Positions 26,926 to 36,249 are shown, counted from the stretch's first letter. The stretch is 64,000 nt of DNA from Pseudorhodoferax sp. Leaf267 (GCF_001422405.1 NZ_LMMV01000001.1:311275-375274); one strand, 5' to 3'. Numbers and translations: made by a program. The notes: generated by a model from the letters alone, not told the origin.

Positions 26926-27989
26926 ACCGCTTGTTGTCGAACGACCTGCCGCGCAGCCGCGTGCTGGCATGCGTGCTCATCGCGCTGCTGCTGGGCCTGG
27001 CCTTCGCGCCTTTCCTGTTCCCCGGCGTGAAGGCGCTCAACGTCGCGGCCAAGGTGCTGGTGTTCGTGGTGCTGGTGGCCAGCTTCGACCTGCTGCTGGG
27101 CTACACCGGCATCGTGAGCTTTGCGCACACCATGTTCTTCGGCATCGGGGCCTACGGCGTGGCGATTGCGTCCACGCGCATGGGGCCGGGCTGGGACGCG
27201 CTGGCCGTGGGCATCGGTGGGGCGCTGGCGCTGTCGTTCGTGCTGTCGCTGGCCATCGGCCTGTTCTCGCTGCGCGTGCGCGCGATCTTCTTCGCCATGA
27301 TCACGCTGGCCGTGGCCTCGGCGTTCCAGACGCTGGCCTCGCAGCTCTCGGGCTTCACGGGCGGCGAGGACGGGCTCACGTTCAAGATGCCCGAGCTGAT
27401 CTCGCCCAGCTTCGAGTTCGCCGACGAGCCCTTCCTCGGCGCCTCGCTCGACGGGCGGCTGCTGTGCTACTACGCGCTCTTCGTGCTGGCGGTGGTGCTG
27501 GTGCTGGCGCTGCTGCGCATCGTCAACTCGCCGTTCGGCCGCGTGCTGCAGGCCATCCGCGAGAACGAGTTCCGCGCCGAGGCCATCGGCTACCGCGTGG
27601 TGGTGTATCGCACGACGGCCGCCGTGCTGTCGGCGCTGTTCGCGACGCTGGCCGGTGCCATGCTGGCGATCTGGCTGCGCTACAACGGGCCGGACACCTC
27701 GCTGAGCTTCGAGATCATGGTCGACATCCTGCTGATCGTGGTCATCGGCGGCATGGGCACCATCTACGGCGCGGCCATCGGCGCCACGCTGTTCGTGGTG
27801 GCGCAGAGCTACCTGCAGGACCTGCTGCGCCTGGCGCACGAGTCCGTGGCGGCGCTGCCTTGGCTGGCCGCGCTGTTCACGCCCGACCGCTGGCTGCTGT
27901 GGCTGGGCCTGCTGTTCGTGCTGTCGGTCTACCACTTCCCGACCGGCATCGTCGGCCGGCTGCGCGCACGCGCGGCGGCGCGCCATTGA
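26922..27989 (+). CDS. Liv-type ABC transporter permease (LivM-like)
   Basis: 355 residues, highly hydrophobic, with LivM blocks DLLLGYTGIVSFAHTMFFGIGAY, RVLQAIRENEFRAEAIGY and GGMGTIYGAAIGATLF. It starts within the ATGA overlap with the LivH-like gene. The stop is 26 nt before the 3-hydroxybutyrate oligomer hydrolase gene, so the hydrolase is in the same operon. Confidence 0.92.
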   Translation: MNRLLSNDLPRSRVLACVLIALLLGLAFAPFLFPGVKALNVAAKVLVFVVLVASFDLLLGYTGIVSFAHTMFFGIGAYGVAIASTRMGPGWDALAVGIGGALALSFVLSLAIGLFSLRVRAIFFAMITLAVASAFQTLASQLSGFTGGEDGLTFKMPELISPSFEFADEPFLGASLDGRLLCYYALFVLAVVLVLALLRIVNSPFGRVLQAIRENEFRAEAIGYRVVVYRTTAAVLSALFATLAGAMLAIWLRYNGPDTSLSFEIMVDILLIVVIGGMGTIYGAAIGATLFVVAQSYLQDLLRLAHESVAALPWLAALFTPDRWLLWLGLLFVLSVYHFPTGIVGRLRARAAARH

Positions 27990-28015
27990 GATTCCAACCA
28001 CGAGGAGACCAGCGC

Positions 28016-30136
28016 ATGACCCAGCCCACTCGATTCCCCCTGGCCGCCACCGCGCTCGCGGCGGCCGCGCTCGCCACGGCCTGCGGCGGTGGCGGCGGCC
28101 TGGAGGCCAACGTGAAACCGGCGTTCATCGGCAACGTGCAGCAGACCGAGTACGACGGCAGCACCGACGACCTGCTGACCGCCGGCCTGGGCAAGACCGG
28201 CCTGGCCGGCGCCGCGCCCGGCTATGCCAACGCCGCCGCGCCCACGGCTGCCGAGCTGCGCCGCCATGCGATCTACACCAACTACCGCGCGCTGCTGGAC
28301 ATGACGGCCGCCGGCGGCTACGGCCTGCTGTACGGCCCCAACGTGGCGGTCGACGGCACGGTCACCACGGGTGAGGGCAAGGTGGCGGGCGGCGAATACG
28401 TCGCCTATGCCGACGACGGAACCGGCCGCCAGAACGTGACGCTGCTGGTGCAGGTGCCGAGCAGCTTCGACCCGGCCAAGCCCTGCATCGTCACGGCCAC
28501 TTCGTCGGGCTCGCGCGGCGTCTATGGCGCGCTGTCGGCCGGCGAATGGGGCCTCAAGCGCGGCTGTGCCGTGGCCTACACCGACAAGGGCACGGGCGCC
28601 GCACCGCACGACCTGCAGAACGACACCGTGCCGCTGATCGACGGCAGGCGGGCCAGCGCCGCCACGGCTGGCAACGCGGCGGCCTTTCGCGCGGCACTCA
28701 CGCCGGCCGAGCTGGCCACGTTCAACGCGCAGACCCCCAACCGTTTCGCGTTCAAGCACGCGCACTCGCAGCAGAACCCCGAGAAGGACTGGGGCAAGTC
28801 CACGCTGCAGGCCGTGCAGTTCGCTTTCTACGTGCTCAACGAGCGTCTGGGCAAGCTTTCGGACACGACGCGGCTGCAGACCTTCGCGCGCGGCAACACC
28901 ATCGTGATCGCATCCAGCGCGTCCAACGGCGGTGGCTCGGCGCTGGCCGCGGCCGAGCTGGACACCGAGGGTTGGATCGACGGCGTGGCCGTGTCCGAGC
29001 CGGCGGTCGAGCTGCCGGCCGACCCGGGCGTGAGCATCCGGCGCGGCGCCAATGCCATCCCGGTCAGTGCCAGGACCCTGATCGACTTCACGACCTACGC
29101 CCAGGTGTTCCAGCCCTGCGCCTCGCTGGCTGCCAGCCTGGCCGGCACGCCCTACCAGGCCGCCTATGCCGCGGGCTTCGGCGCATTGGCCGGCGCGCGC
29201 TGCGCGTCGCTACAGGCCAAGGGCTTGCTGGCGGCGACCACCACCGCGGCACAGGCCGAAGAGGCCCTGGCCAAGCTGCGCGCCTACGGCTGGGAAGACG
29301 AGGCCCAGCGGCTGCACCCGTCGCTGGCCGCGTTCGAAGTGGCGCCGGCCGTGGCCGTCACCTTCGCCAGTGCGCTGACGCGCGCGGGCGTGCAGGAGCG
29401 GCTGTGCGGCTACGGCTATGGCGCGACCACGGCCCTGCCGCTGGCCGTGCCGCAGGCACTGGACGCCGTCTCGCTGGCCACCATGTTCGCCACCGGCAAT
29501 GGCGTGCCGCCGGCCAGCAACGTGCAGCTCATCAACGACAACAGCGTGGGTGGCGCGGCGCGCGACATCGTGTCGCGTTCGCCGTCCACCGGCAGCTATG
29601 ACCTGAACCTGGACGGCGCGCTGTGCCTGCGGCAACTGGTCGACGGCAGTGGTGCCTGGGCCACGCGCCTGAAGACCGGCCTGGACGAGACGCGCCGCAA
29701 CGGCAACCTGCGCGGCAAGCCGGCCGTGATCGTGCACGGGCGCGACGACGCGCTGCTGCCGGCATCGCACACGTCGCGCCCCTATTACGCGCTGAACCAG
29801 AAGGTCGAGGGCGCGGCCAGCAGGCTGTCGTATATCGAGGTCACGAACGCGCAGCACTTCGACAGCTTCATCGGCCTGCCGACCATCCTGCCCGGCTACG
29901 ACAGCCGCTACATCCCGCTGCACGTGTACCTGAACCGGGCCATGGACGCGGTCTACGCCCATCTGACGGCCGGCACCGCGCTGCCCGCCAGCCAGGTGCT
30001 GCGCACGGTGCCACGCGGTGGCACGCCCGGCGCGGCGCCGGCCATCACGGCGGCCAACGTACCGGCCATCCCGACGACGCCGGCCGCGGCCAATGCCATC
30101 GCCTTCAGCGGCACCACGCTGACGATCCCTGAATGA
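28016..30136 (+). CDS. D-(-)-3-hydroxybutyrate oligomer hydrolase
   Basis: 706 residues, normal for the 3HBOH family, with a signal segment ending LATACGGGG (probable lipoprotein or exported protein). Family blocks are clear: IVTATSSGSRGVYGA, NRFAFKHAHSQQNPE and IASSASNGGG, where the Ser is the likely nucleophile. The enzyme cleaves water-soluble 3-hydroxybutyrate oligomers released from polyhydroxybutyrate to monomers. The ATG has a strong GAGGAGA upstream. Being directly behind a complete Liv-type importer suggests that products of outside hydrolysis are taken up by that transporter (inference). Confidence 0.9.
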   Translation: MTQPTRFPLAATALAAAALATACGGGGGLEANVKPAFIGNVQQTEYDGSTDDLLTAGLGKTGLAGAAPGYANAAAPTAAELRRHAIYTNYRALLDMTAAGGYGLLYGPNVAVDGTVTTGEGKVAGGEYVAYADDGTGRQNVTLLVQVPSSFDPAKPCIVTATSSGSRGVYGALSAGEWGLKRGCAVAYTDKGTGAAPHDLQNDTVPLIDGRRASAATAGNAAAFRAALTPAELATFNAQTPNRFAFKHAHSQQNPEKDWGKSTLQAVQFAFYVLNERLGKLSDTTRLQTFARGNTIVIASSASNGGGSALAAAELDTEGWIDGVAVSEPAVELPADPGVSIRRGANAIPVSARTLIDFTTYAQVFQPCASLAASLAGTPYQAAYAAGFGALAGARCASLQAKGLLAATTTAAQAEEALAKLRAYGWEDEAQRLHPSLAAFEVAPAVAVTFASALTRAGVQERLCGYGYGATTALPLAVPQALDAVSLATMFATGNGVPPASNVQLINDNSVGGAARDIVSRSPSTGSYDLNLDGALCLRQLVDGSGAWATRLKTGLDETRRNGNLRGKPAVIVHGRDDALLPASHTSRPYYALNQKVEGAASRLSYIEVTNAQHFDSFIGLPTILPGYDSRYIPLHVYLNRAMDAVYAHLTAGTALPASQVLRTVPRGGTPGAAPAITAANVPAIPTTPAAANAIAFSGTTLTIPE

Positions 30137-30143
30137 TGTGCCC

Positions 30144-31022
30144 ATGACCACGCCCGCATCCCGCTACGCCACCTGCGCCGGCCGAGAGATCCACTACACG
30201 GAGTGGGGCGCGCCCGATGCGCCCGTGGTGGTGGCCTGGCACGGGCTGGCGCGCACGGGCCGCGACATGGACGAGCTGGCCGCGCACCTGGCGCCGCGCT
30301 ACCGCGTGCTCTGCCCCGACACCATCGGCCGTGGCTACTCGCAGTGGAGCCCCGCGCCGGTGGCCGAGTACTGCATCGCGTTCTACGCGCAGCTGGCCGG
30401 GGCGTTCTTCGACGCGCTGGGCATTGGGCAGGCGCACTGGGTGGGCACGTCCATGGGCGGCGCCATCGGCACGGCCTGCGCGGGCGGGCTGGTCGTGCCC
30501 GGCATGCGCGAGCGCATCCTGAGCCTGACGCTCAACGACAACGCGCCGCAGCTCGCGGCCGCGGCGATCGCGCGCATCAAGGCCTATGCCGGCCACCCGC
30601 CGGCCTTCGCCACGATGGCCGAGCTGGAGGCCTTCTACCGCCAGGCCTACCAGCCCTTCGGCTGGCTCAGTGACGCACAGTGGCGCCGGCTGACGGAGAC
30701 GTCTACACGCCGCCTGCCCGACGGCCGCGTGACGCCGCACTACGACCCGGCCATCGTGGGCCAGTTCACGCACCACCCCGACGACTATCTGCTGTGGCCG
30801 CACTACGACGCGATCACCGCGCCCGTGCTGTGCCTGCGCGGTGCCGCGTCCGACCTCGTGTTGCCCGAGGCCCTGGCCGCGATGCGCACGCGCGGGCCGG
30901 GGGCGGCGGGGCGCTTGCAGGTGGTCGAGGTGCCGGGTTGCGGGCATGCGCCGGCGCTGAATGTGGCCGGGCAGTTGGACGTGGTGGCGGCGTTCATCGA
31001 CGCGGCGCAGGCCGGGCGCTGA
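30144..31022 (+). CDS. Alpha/beta hydrolase
   Basis: 292 residues with the alpha/beta hydrolase fold: oxyanion region AWHGLART, nucleophile Ser103 in GTSMGG, and a late GCGHAPA holding the catalytic His. No signal peptide, so it is cytoplasmic. It follows the oligomer hydrolase by 7 nt and is probably the last gene of the operon. An intracellular dimer or short-oligomer esterase role is a reasonable guess but is not shown by the sequence. The ATG at 30144 was chosen over a GTG two codons earlier. Confidence 0.85.
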   Translation: MTTPASRYATCAGREIHYTEWGAPDAPVVVAWHGLARTGRDMDELAAHLAPRYRVLCPDTIGRGYSQWSPAPVAEYCIAFYAQLAGAFFDALGIGQAHWVGTSMGGAIGTACAGGLVVPGMRERILSLTLNDNAPQLAAAAIARIKAYAGHPPAFATMAELEAFYRQAYQPFGWLSDAQWRRLTETSTRRLPDGRVTPHYDPAIVGQFTHHPDDYLLWPHYDAITAPVLCLRGAASDLVLPEALAAMRTRGPGAAGRLQVVEVPGCGHAPALNVAGQLDVVAAFIDAAQAGR

Positions 31023-31060
31023 CCGCTCGGCAGGTGCCCGGCGCCGCTTCGGCTTGGGCC

Positions 31061-31327
31061 TTACTTGGGCTTGAGTGTCACAACTTCGCCGTTGGCGACG
31101 CGCTTGTAGAGCAGTTGGCCGTCGAGCAGGCGCACATCGTTGCAGGTGGAGTTGGACTGGACCATGTCGGTGCACAGCTTGTCGCCCTCGACGCGCCATT
31201 TGCCGCGGTCGGACCTGCCGCGGCTGTAGATGATCAGGCTGCCGTCCTTGTCGAAGTCCCAGCGCCAGTCGACGCCGTCGGCCCGCACGCCGCGGAACGA
31301 GCCGCCGGCCACCTTCTCGTTGAACAC
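31061..31327 (-). CDS. Small protein or N-terminally truncated remnant (88 aa)
   Basis: A well-conserved-looking frame ends here: FRGVRADGVDWRWDFDKDGSLIIY, then SDRGKWRVEGDKLCTDM and DGQLLYKRVANGEVVTLKPK, resembling the C-terminal part of DUF995-like proteins. No ATG start exists outside the neighbouring kinase; the first plausible start is a GTG at 31327 with no clear ribosome binding site. The frame continues upstream into the kinase gene as a shadow. Family members normally carry a signal peptide, absent here, so this may be a remnant joined to the end of the kinase gene by deletion. Confidence 0.5.
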   Translation of the reverse strand: MFNEKVAGGSFRGVRADGVDWRWDFDKDGSLIIYSRGRSDRGKWRVEGDKLCTDMVQSNSTCNDVRLLDGQLLYKRVANGEVVTLKPK

Positions 31328-31344
31328 TTCGGCCGTGATTGGCT

Positions 31345-32703
31345 TCAGCCCGCGCGCGGCAGGGCGATGCTGGCGCGCAGGCCGCGGGTGCCGTCCACGC
31401 TGGCCAGCTGAAGCTCGGTGCCCAGCAACTGGGCATAGCGCGCCACGATGGACAGGCCCAGGCCTGCGCCCTGGCCCAGCTTCTCGCCGTCGCGGCCCTG
31501 GGCCCAGCGCTGCATGAGGTCGCGCCGCGCCGCCTCCGCGATGCCGGGGCCGTCGTCCACCACGGCCAGCACGCAGGTGCGGGCGGCACGGTCGGCGCTG
31601 AGCTCGATGGTGAGCGTCTGGCCGCCATAGCGCAGGGCGTTGTCGATCAGGTTGTCCAGGATGCCCTCGACCAGTGCGGCGTCGCCCCAGGCGACCAGGT
31701 CCTCGGGGGCGGCGTCGTCCAGGCCGCGCGCGCCCAGGTCCACGCCGCGCGCGTCGGCCCGGTCCAGGTGGCGCACGACGGCCCGGCCGACCAGTGCGGG
31801 CAGGGCCAGGCGTTCGTTCTGCAGCACGACCTCGCCCTCGTCGGCCATGGCCAGGTCCAGCAACTGGTTGACGAGGCGGCCTGCGCGTTCGGCGCTGGTG
31901 GCGATCTGCTGCAGCTGCTGCTGCGGCACGGCGGTGCCGGGATGGGCCAGGCCGTACTCGGCCAGCGCACGGATGCCGGCCAGCGGCGTGCGCAGCTCGT
32001 GCGCCACGTTGCCGGCGAATTCGCGCTGGGCCCGCACGTTGCGGCCCAGCCGTTCGAACAGGTGGTTCACGGCATGGCCGACCTGCTCGATCTCCTGCGT
32101 GGTGCTCGGCACGGCCACGGGCGACAGGTCCTTGGCGTCGCGGTGCGCCAGCGCGGCCTGCAGCCGGGCCAGTGGCGCCAGGTCGCGCTCGATGCCGCGC
32201 CACAGCCACCAGGCCAGCAGGCCGAGCAGGGCCAAGAGGGGCAGGGCGCCGAACACCAGCAGGCGCTGCACCAGGGCGCCTCGGATGCGCGTGGTGTGCG
32301 CCATGACGACGTGGTAGGGGCCGCCCTGCACCTGGTGGCGCAGGATCACCGCGCGCACGGGCTGGCCCTGGTAGTCGAAGTTGCCATAGCGGTAGGCGGG
32401 CTCGCCGCCTGGCAGCGGCATGCGCGGCAGGGGCTCGCCGGCCATGCGTGTGCCGTCCGGGCGCAGCACGGCGAAATACACCGCCTCGGCCTGGTCGAAC
32501 AGCGCGGCGGTCAATTCGCTGGGCGTGAGCTGCAAGGCCACTTGGCCGTCGGGCAGCGGCCGCACCTGCGAGGCGATGGAGTACGCGTCGTCCAGCAGCG
32601 CGCGGTCGAACGCCTCTTCGGTGAAGTAGCTGGCCACGCCCAGCGTGGCGGCGGTGCCGGCCAGCCAGATCAGCACCAGCGGCAGCATCACATGCCGCAG
32701 CAT
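31345..32703 (-). CDS. tctE: Sensor histidine kinase, TctE-like
   Basis: 452 residues from ATG 32703; a TTG at 32763, overlapping the regulator's stop as TTGA, would add 20 residues. Two membrane helices (about 5-25 and 150-172) bracket a periplasmic domain, then a HAMP-like linker, HisKA with the phosphoacceptor in NVAHELRTPLAG, and HATPase motifs DNLIDNALRYG, DDGPGI and GQGAGLGLSI. It lies after tctBA and the response regulator, so it probably senses carboxylate and controls the transporter. The tct name rests on this context. Confidence 0.88.
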   Translation of the reverse strand: MLRHVMLPLVLIWLAGTAATLGVASYFTEEAFDRALLDDAYSIASQVRPLPDGQVALQLTPSELTAALFDQAEAVYFAVLRPDGTRMAGEPLPRMPLPGGEPAYRYGNFDYQGQPVRAVILRHQVQGGPYHVVMAHTTRIRGALVQRLLVFGALPLLALLGLLAWWLWRGIERDLAPLARLQAALAHRDAKDLSPVAVPSTTQEIEQVGHAVNHLFERLGRNVRAQREFAGNVAHELRTPLAGIRALAEYGLAHPGTAVPQQQLQQIATSAERAGRLVNQLLDLAMADEGEVVLQNERLALPALVGRAVVRHLDRADARGVDLGARGLDDAAPEDLVAWGDAALVEGILDNLIDNALRYGGQTLTIELSADRAARTCVLAVVDDGPGIAEAARRDLMQRWAQGRDGEKLGQGAGLGLSIVARYAQLLGTELQLASVDGTRGLRASIALPRAG

Positions 32704-32759
32704 GCGGATGCGCAGCGACGGCGAGGGCGCCGCGCCGCTGCGCGGGGCCGGTGCTGGTG

Positions 32760-33449
32760 TCAAGCCTCGGGCTCCAGCAGGTAGCCGATGCCGCGCAGCG
32801 TGCGGATGGCCGCGCCGCTGCCGGCCAGCTTCTTGCGCAGGCGGGAGATGAAGGCCTCCAGCGCGTTGTCGCCCAGGGCCTCGTCGAAACTGGACAGCTT
32901 GTCGGACAGCGTGCGTTTGCTGACGGCGTGGCCGGGTGGGCTCATGAGCTCCCACAGCACTTCGAACTCGCGTGCGGGCAGGTCCAGCGGTTCGGCGCCC
33001 ACGCTGAAGCGGCGCGCGCGCCTGTCCAGCTGCAGCAGGCCGAGCGCGGAGCGGTCGTCCGTGCCCTGCGCGCGGCGCACCAGCGCGCGCAGCCGGGCCT
33101 CGACCTCGGCCAGGTCGAAGGGCTTGCCCAGGTAGTCGTCGGCGCCGGCGTCCAGGCCGGCGATGCGCTCCTCGGTGCGGTTGCGTGCCGTGAGCACCAG
33201 CACCGGCGTGCGGTCGCCGCGCTGGCGAGCCTGGCGCAGCACGGTGAGGCCGCTGCCCAGCGTGCTGCCGACGCGCGGCTGCTGGGGCAGGTTCAGGTCC
33301 AGCAGCACGGCGTCGAAGGGTTGCACGCGCCACAGGTGGTCGGCGTCCTCCACGCACGCGGCCACGTCGACGCGGTGGCCGGCGTCCGCCAGGCTGCGCG
33401 ACATCACTTCGCGCAGCACGGCATCGTCTTCAACCAGCAGGATTCGCAT
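32760..33449 (-). CDS. tctD: OmpR-family response regulator, TctD-like
   Basis: 229 residues: a receiver domain with the acidic pair VEDD, phosphoacceptor Asp in LLDLNLP and conserved Lys in GKPFDL, then a winged-helix DNA-binding domain with LPAREFEVLWELM and SRLRKKL. It pairs with the following kinase gene. The receiver has a short insertion (QQPRVGSTLGSG) after the phosphorylation site, seen in some TctD-like proteins. Confidence 0.9.
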   Translation of the reverse strand: MRILLVEDDAVLREVMSRSLADAGHRVDVAACVEDADHLWRVQPFDAVLLDLNLPQQPRVGSTLGSGLTVLRQARQRGDRTPVLVLTARNRTEERIAGLDAGADDYLGKPFDLAEVEARLRALVRRAQGTDDRSALGLLQLDRRARRFSVGAEPLDLPAREFEVLWELMSPPGHAVSKRTLSDKLSSFDEALGDNALEAFISRLRKKLAGSGAAIRTLRGIGYLLEPEA

Positions 33450-33483
33450 GCGGCAAGGCTAGCAGATGGGGCAGCCGCCTCGC

Positions 33484-35010
33484 TCAGGCCGGGGCCGCTT
33501 CGGCAGCGTCGAGCTGGCGCTTGGCCTGGACCGTCTTGCGCACCGTGGACCAGATGGCCCAGGCCAGCATGGCCGCCGTCAGCGCGAGCAGCGTGGCGCT
33601 GATGGGCCGCTGGATGAAGACCGCCGGGTCACCGCGCGACAGCAGCATGGCACGGCGCAGGTGTTCCTCCAGCATCGGCCCCAGGATGTAGCCCAGCAGC
33701 AGCGGCGCCGGCTCGAAGCGCAGCACCATCAGCGCATAGCCCATGATGCCCAGCGCGGCCACGGCGTAGATGTCGAACACGTTGTTGTTCACGCTGTAGA
33801 CGCCGAGCGCCACGAACACCAGGATGGCCGGGTACATCCACGCGAACGGGATGCGCAGCAGCGCCACCCACAGGCCGATGGTGGGCAGGTTCAGCACCAC
33901 CAGCATGATGTTGCCGATGGCGAAGCTCACGACCAGGCCCCAGAACAGCTCGGGCTGGTCGCTGATCAGCATGGGGCCGGGCTGGATGCCGTGGATGATC
34001 AGCGCGCCGAGCATCACGGCCATGACCGCGTCGCCCGGGATGCCCAGGGACAGCGAGGGCACGAAGGCCGTCTGCGCGGCCGCGTTGTTGGCCGACTCGG
34101 GCGCGGTGATGCCCTCGACCGCGCCATGGCCGAAGCGGCTCGGGTCCTTGGCCACCTTTTTCTCTATGGCGTAGGACATGAAAGCCGCGATCGACGGGCC
34201 GACGCCGGGCAGCGCGCCCAGCGCGGAGCCCAACGCCGAGCCGCGCGCCATCGGCTTCAAGGTGGCGCGGAACTCGGCTTGCGAAGGCACCATGGAGCGC
34301 AGGGTGACCTTGTCGGGCTTGCGTGCCGTGTCGGCCGAATTGATGCAGCGCACGACCTCGGCCACGCCGAACAGGCCCATGGCCAGCGCGATCAGGTTGA
34401 TGCCGTCGGTGAGCTCGGGCACGTCGAACGCGAAGCGCGCCACGCCCGAGTTCACATCGGTGCCCACCATGCCCAGCAGCAGGCCGAACACCACCATGCA
34501 CAGTCCCTTGGCGGCCGAGCCGGCCGTCATCGACGAGGCGGCCACCAGCCCCAGCACCATCATCGAGAAGAACTCGGCGGGGCCGAATTTCAGGCCCACC
34601 TCGGCGATGGCCGGCGAGAACAGCACCAGCAGCACCAGCCCGCTCATGGCGCCGGCCAGCGAGGCGATGGTGGTCACGAACAGCGCGATGCCGGCCTTGC
34701 CCTGCCTGGCCATGGGGTAGCCGTCCAGGCAGGTCACGGCCGAGGACGGCGTGCCGGGCAGGTTCAGCAGGATGGAGGCGGTGGAGCCGCCGTACTGCGC
34801 GCCGTAGTAGACGCCGGCCAGCATGATGATGGCGGCCGTGGGCGGCATGTGGTAGGTGAGCGGCAGCAGCAGCGAGATGGCGGCCAGCGCGCCGATGCCG
34901 GGCAGCACGCCGACCACGGTCCCCAGCAGCACGCCGCCGAAGCAGTAGAGCAATGTGATGGGCTCGGAGGCTACTTGCAGGCCGAGCCAGAGGTTGTCGA
35001 GCAGTTCCAT
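33484..35010 (-). CDS. tctA: Tripartite tricarboxylate transporter, large permease TctA
   Basis: 508 residues with about twelve hydrophobic helices and the TctA signatures GTVVGVLPGIGALAAI and GALPGVGPSIAAFMSYA. TctA with TctB forms the membrane part of a secondary transporter for citrate or other carboxylates that needs a periplasmic binding protein (TctC). It begins 6 nt after tctB. Confidence 0.93.
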   Translation of the reverse strand: MELLDNLWLGLQVASEPITLLYCFGGVLLGTVVGVLPGIGALAAISLLLPLTYHMPPTAAIIMLAGVYYGAQYGGSTASILLNLPGTPSSAVTCLDGYPMARQGKAGIALFVTTIASLAGAMSGLVLLVLFSPAIAEVGLKFGPAEFFSMMVLGLVAASSMTAGSAAKGLCMVVFGLLLGMVGTDVNSGVARFAFDVPELTDGINLIALAMGLFGVAEVVRCINSADTARKPDKVTLRSMVPSQAEFRATLKPMARGSALGSALGALPGVGPSIAAFMSYAIEKKVAKDPSRFGHGAVEGITAPESANNAAAQTAFVPSLSLGIPGDAVMAVMLGALIIHGIQPGPMLISDQPELFWGLVVSFAIGNIMLVVLNLPTIGLWVALLRIPFAWMYPAILVFVALGVYSVNNNVFDIYAVAALGIMGYALMVLRFEPAPLLLGYILGPMLEEHLRRAMLLSRGDPAVFIQRPISATLLALTAAMLAWAIWSTVRKTVQAKRQLDAAEAAPA

Positions 35011-35016
35011 GTCGTG

Positions 35017-35460
35017 TCAATTCCAGGGCCAGATGGGCAACTGCATCTGCAGGGCCATGGGGAAGATGAGCGTGGTCAGCACGGCCACGACGGCGCACAC
35101 GGTGAGGCGCGTGCGCAGCGCCATGGCCGACGGCACCAGGGCCAGCAGGCCGGCGAGGAAGGACGCGGCGATCACGCCCAGCGGCTGCAGCGTCCAGGCG
35201 AACAGCAGCAGGCTGCCGATGCACCAGACGAGGTTGCGCCATTGGACGGTGACACCTGCGCCCTGGCGCCACCAGGCGGGCAGGGCGACCAGCAGGCCCA
35301 GCACGGCCAGGGTGCCGCCCAGCACGACCGGGAAATAGCCCGGCCCCATGCGGGCGGTGCTGCCGAAGCTGTAGCGGGTGCCGTAGACGGCGAAGAAGAG
35401 GCCGGCCGCCATCATCAGCAGCCCCCCGATCAGGTCGTGGATGTCTCGTGTGGTTTTCAT
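35017..35460 (-). CDS. tctB: Tripartite tricarboxylate transporter, small permease TctB
   Basis: 147 residues with four hydrophobic helices, opening MKTTRDIHDLIGGLLMMAAGLFF and containing MGPGYFPVVLGG, the TctB family mark. First gene of the tctB-tctA-tctD-tctE order. No TctC-type binding protein gene is next to it; the 169 bases upstream hold no coding sequence. Confidence 0.9.
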   Translation of the reverse strand: MKTTRDIHDLIGGLLMMAAGLFFAVYGTRYSFGSTARMGPGYFPVVLGGTLAVLGLLVALPAWWRQGAGVTVQWRNLVWCIGSLLLFAWTLQPLGVIAASFLAGLLALVPSAMALRTRLTVCAVVAVLTTLIFPMALQMQLPIWPWN

Positions 35461-35629
35461 GGGTCGCGGGAGCGCGGGGCTCCGGGGTGGTGAGGGTCGG
35501 CGCCAGAAGGCGCCGGCTGATCGCCACGCGGCTGGCGCGCGCGGCGGTCCGGTCAGCTTAGGCGGGGCTGCCTGACGGGAGCCTGAACCGGCCGGTCGCC
35601 AGCGCCCATGCTTCGACCCGGAGTTCCCC

Positions 35630-36249
35630 ATGACGCACACCCACGACACGACCATCACCACCGTGGCCCAGCTCGAGGCCCTGTTCGGCCAGCCTGGCGA
35701 GGCCTCGCTCAACAAGGAGATCGGCCATGTGCACCCGCTGTACCGCGCGCTGATCGAAGCTTCGCCCTTTGCCGTGCTGGCCACCAGCGGGCCGGGCGGG
35801 CTGGATGCATCGCCGCGCGGCGACGCGCCGGGCTTAATGCAGGTCGAGGACGAGAAGACCTTGCTGCTGCCCGAGCGCCGCAGCAACAACCGCATCGACA
35901 GCCTGCGCAACATCCTGGCCGATCCGCGCGTGGGCCTGCTGTTCCTGATCCCGGCCTGGGCGAGACGCTGCGCGTGAACGGGCGGGCCCGCATCAGCGCC
36001 GATGCCGCCTTGCTGCAGCGCTTCGCGGTGGGCGGAGCGCTGCCCCGATGCGTGCTCGTGATCGCGGTGGACAGCGTGTACTTCCAGTGCGCGCGGGCCA
36101 TCCAGCGCTCCCGGTTGTGGGGCGAGGCGCCGGCCCGGCCCGACGTGCCGACGCCGGGCGCCATCCTGTCGGCGCTGACGGATGCGGCCTTCGACGGCGC
36201 GGCCTACGACCGCGAGCTGCCGGCGCGGCAGCAGGCCACGCTCTATTGA
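35630..36249 (+). pseudogene. Frameshifted pyridoxamine 5'-phosphate oxidase-family gene
   Basis: The N-terminal part (from MTHTHDTTITTVAQLEALFG to LLFLIP) and the C-terminal part (GLGETLRVNGRARIS to the stop at 36249) belong to one PPOX/MSMEG_1061-like FMN-binding protein of about 206 residues but are in different frames. The break is at about 35951-35954, where one G appears to be missing in the run after ATCCC. Translation as written ends early at 35977 (115 residues). Either the gene is inactivated or the base is a sequencing error. Its end overlaps hemH by 7 bases. Confidence 0.75.

Noticed and set aside
26969-28015. Upstream extension of the 3-hydroxybutyrate oligomer hydrolase frame through the LivM-like gene
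   Set aside because: The signal peptide and ribosome binding site place the start at 28016; the extension is a shadow of the permease gene.
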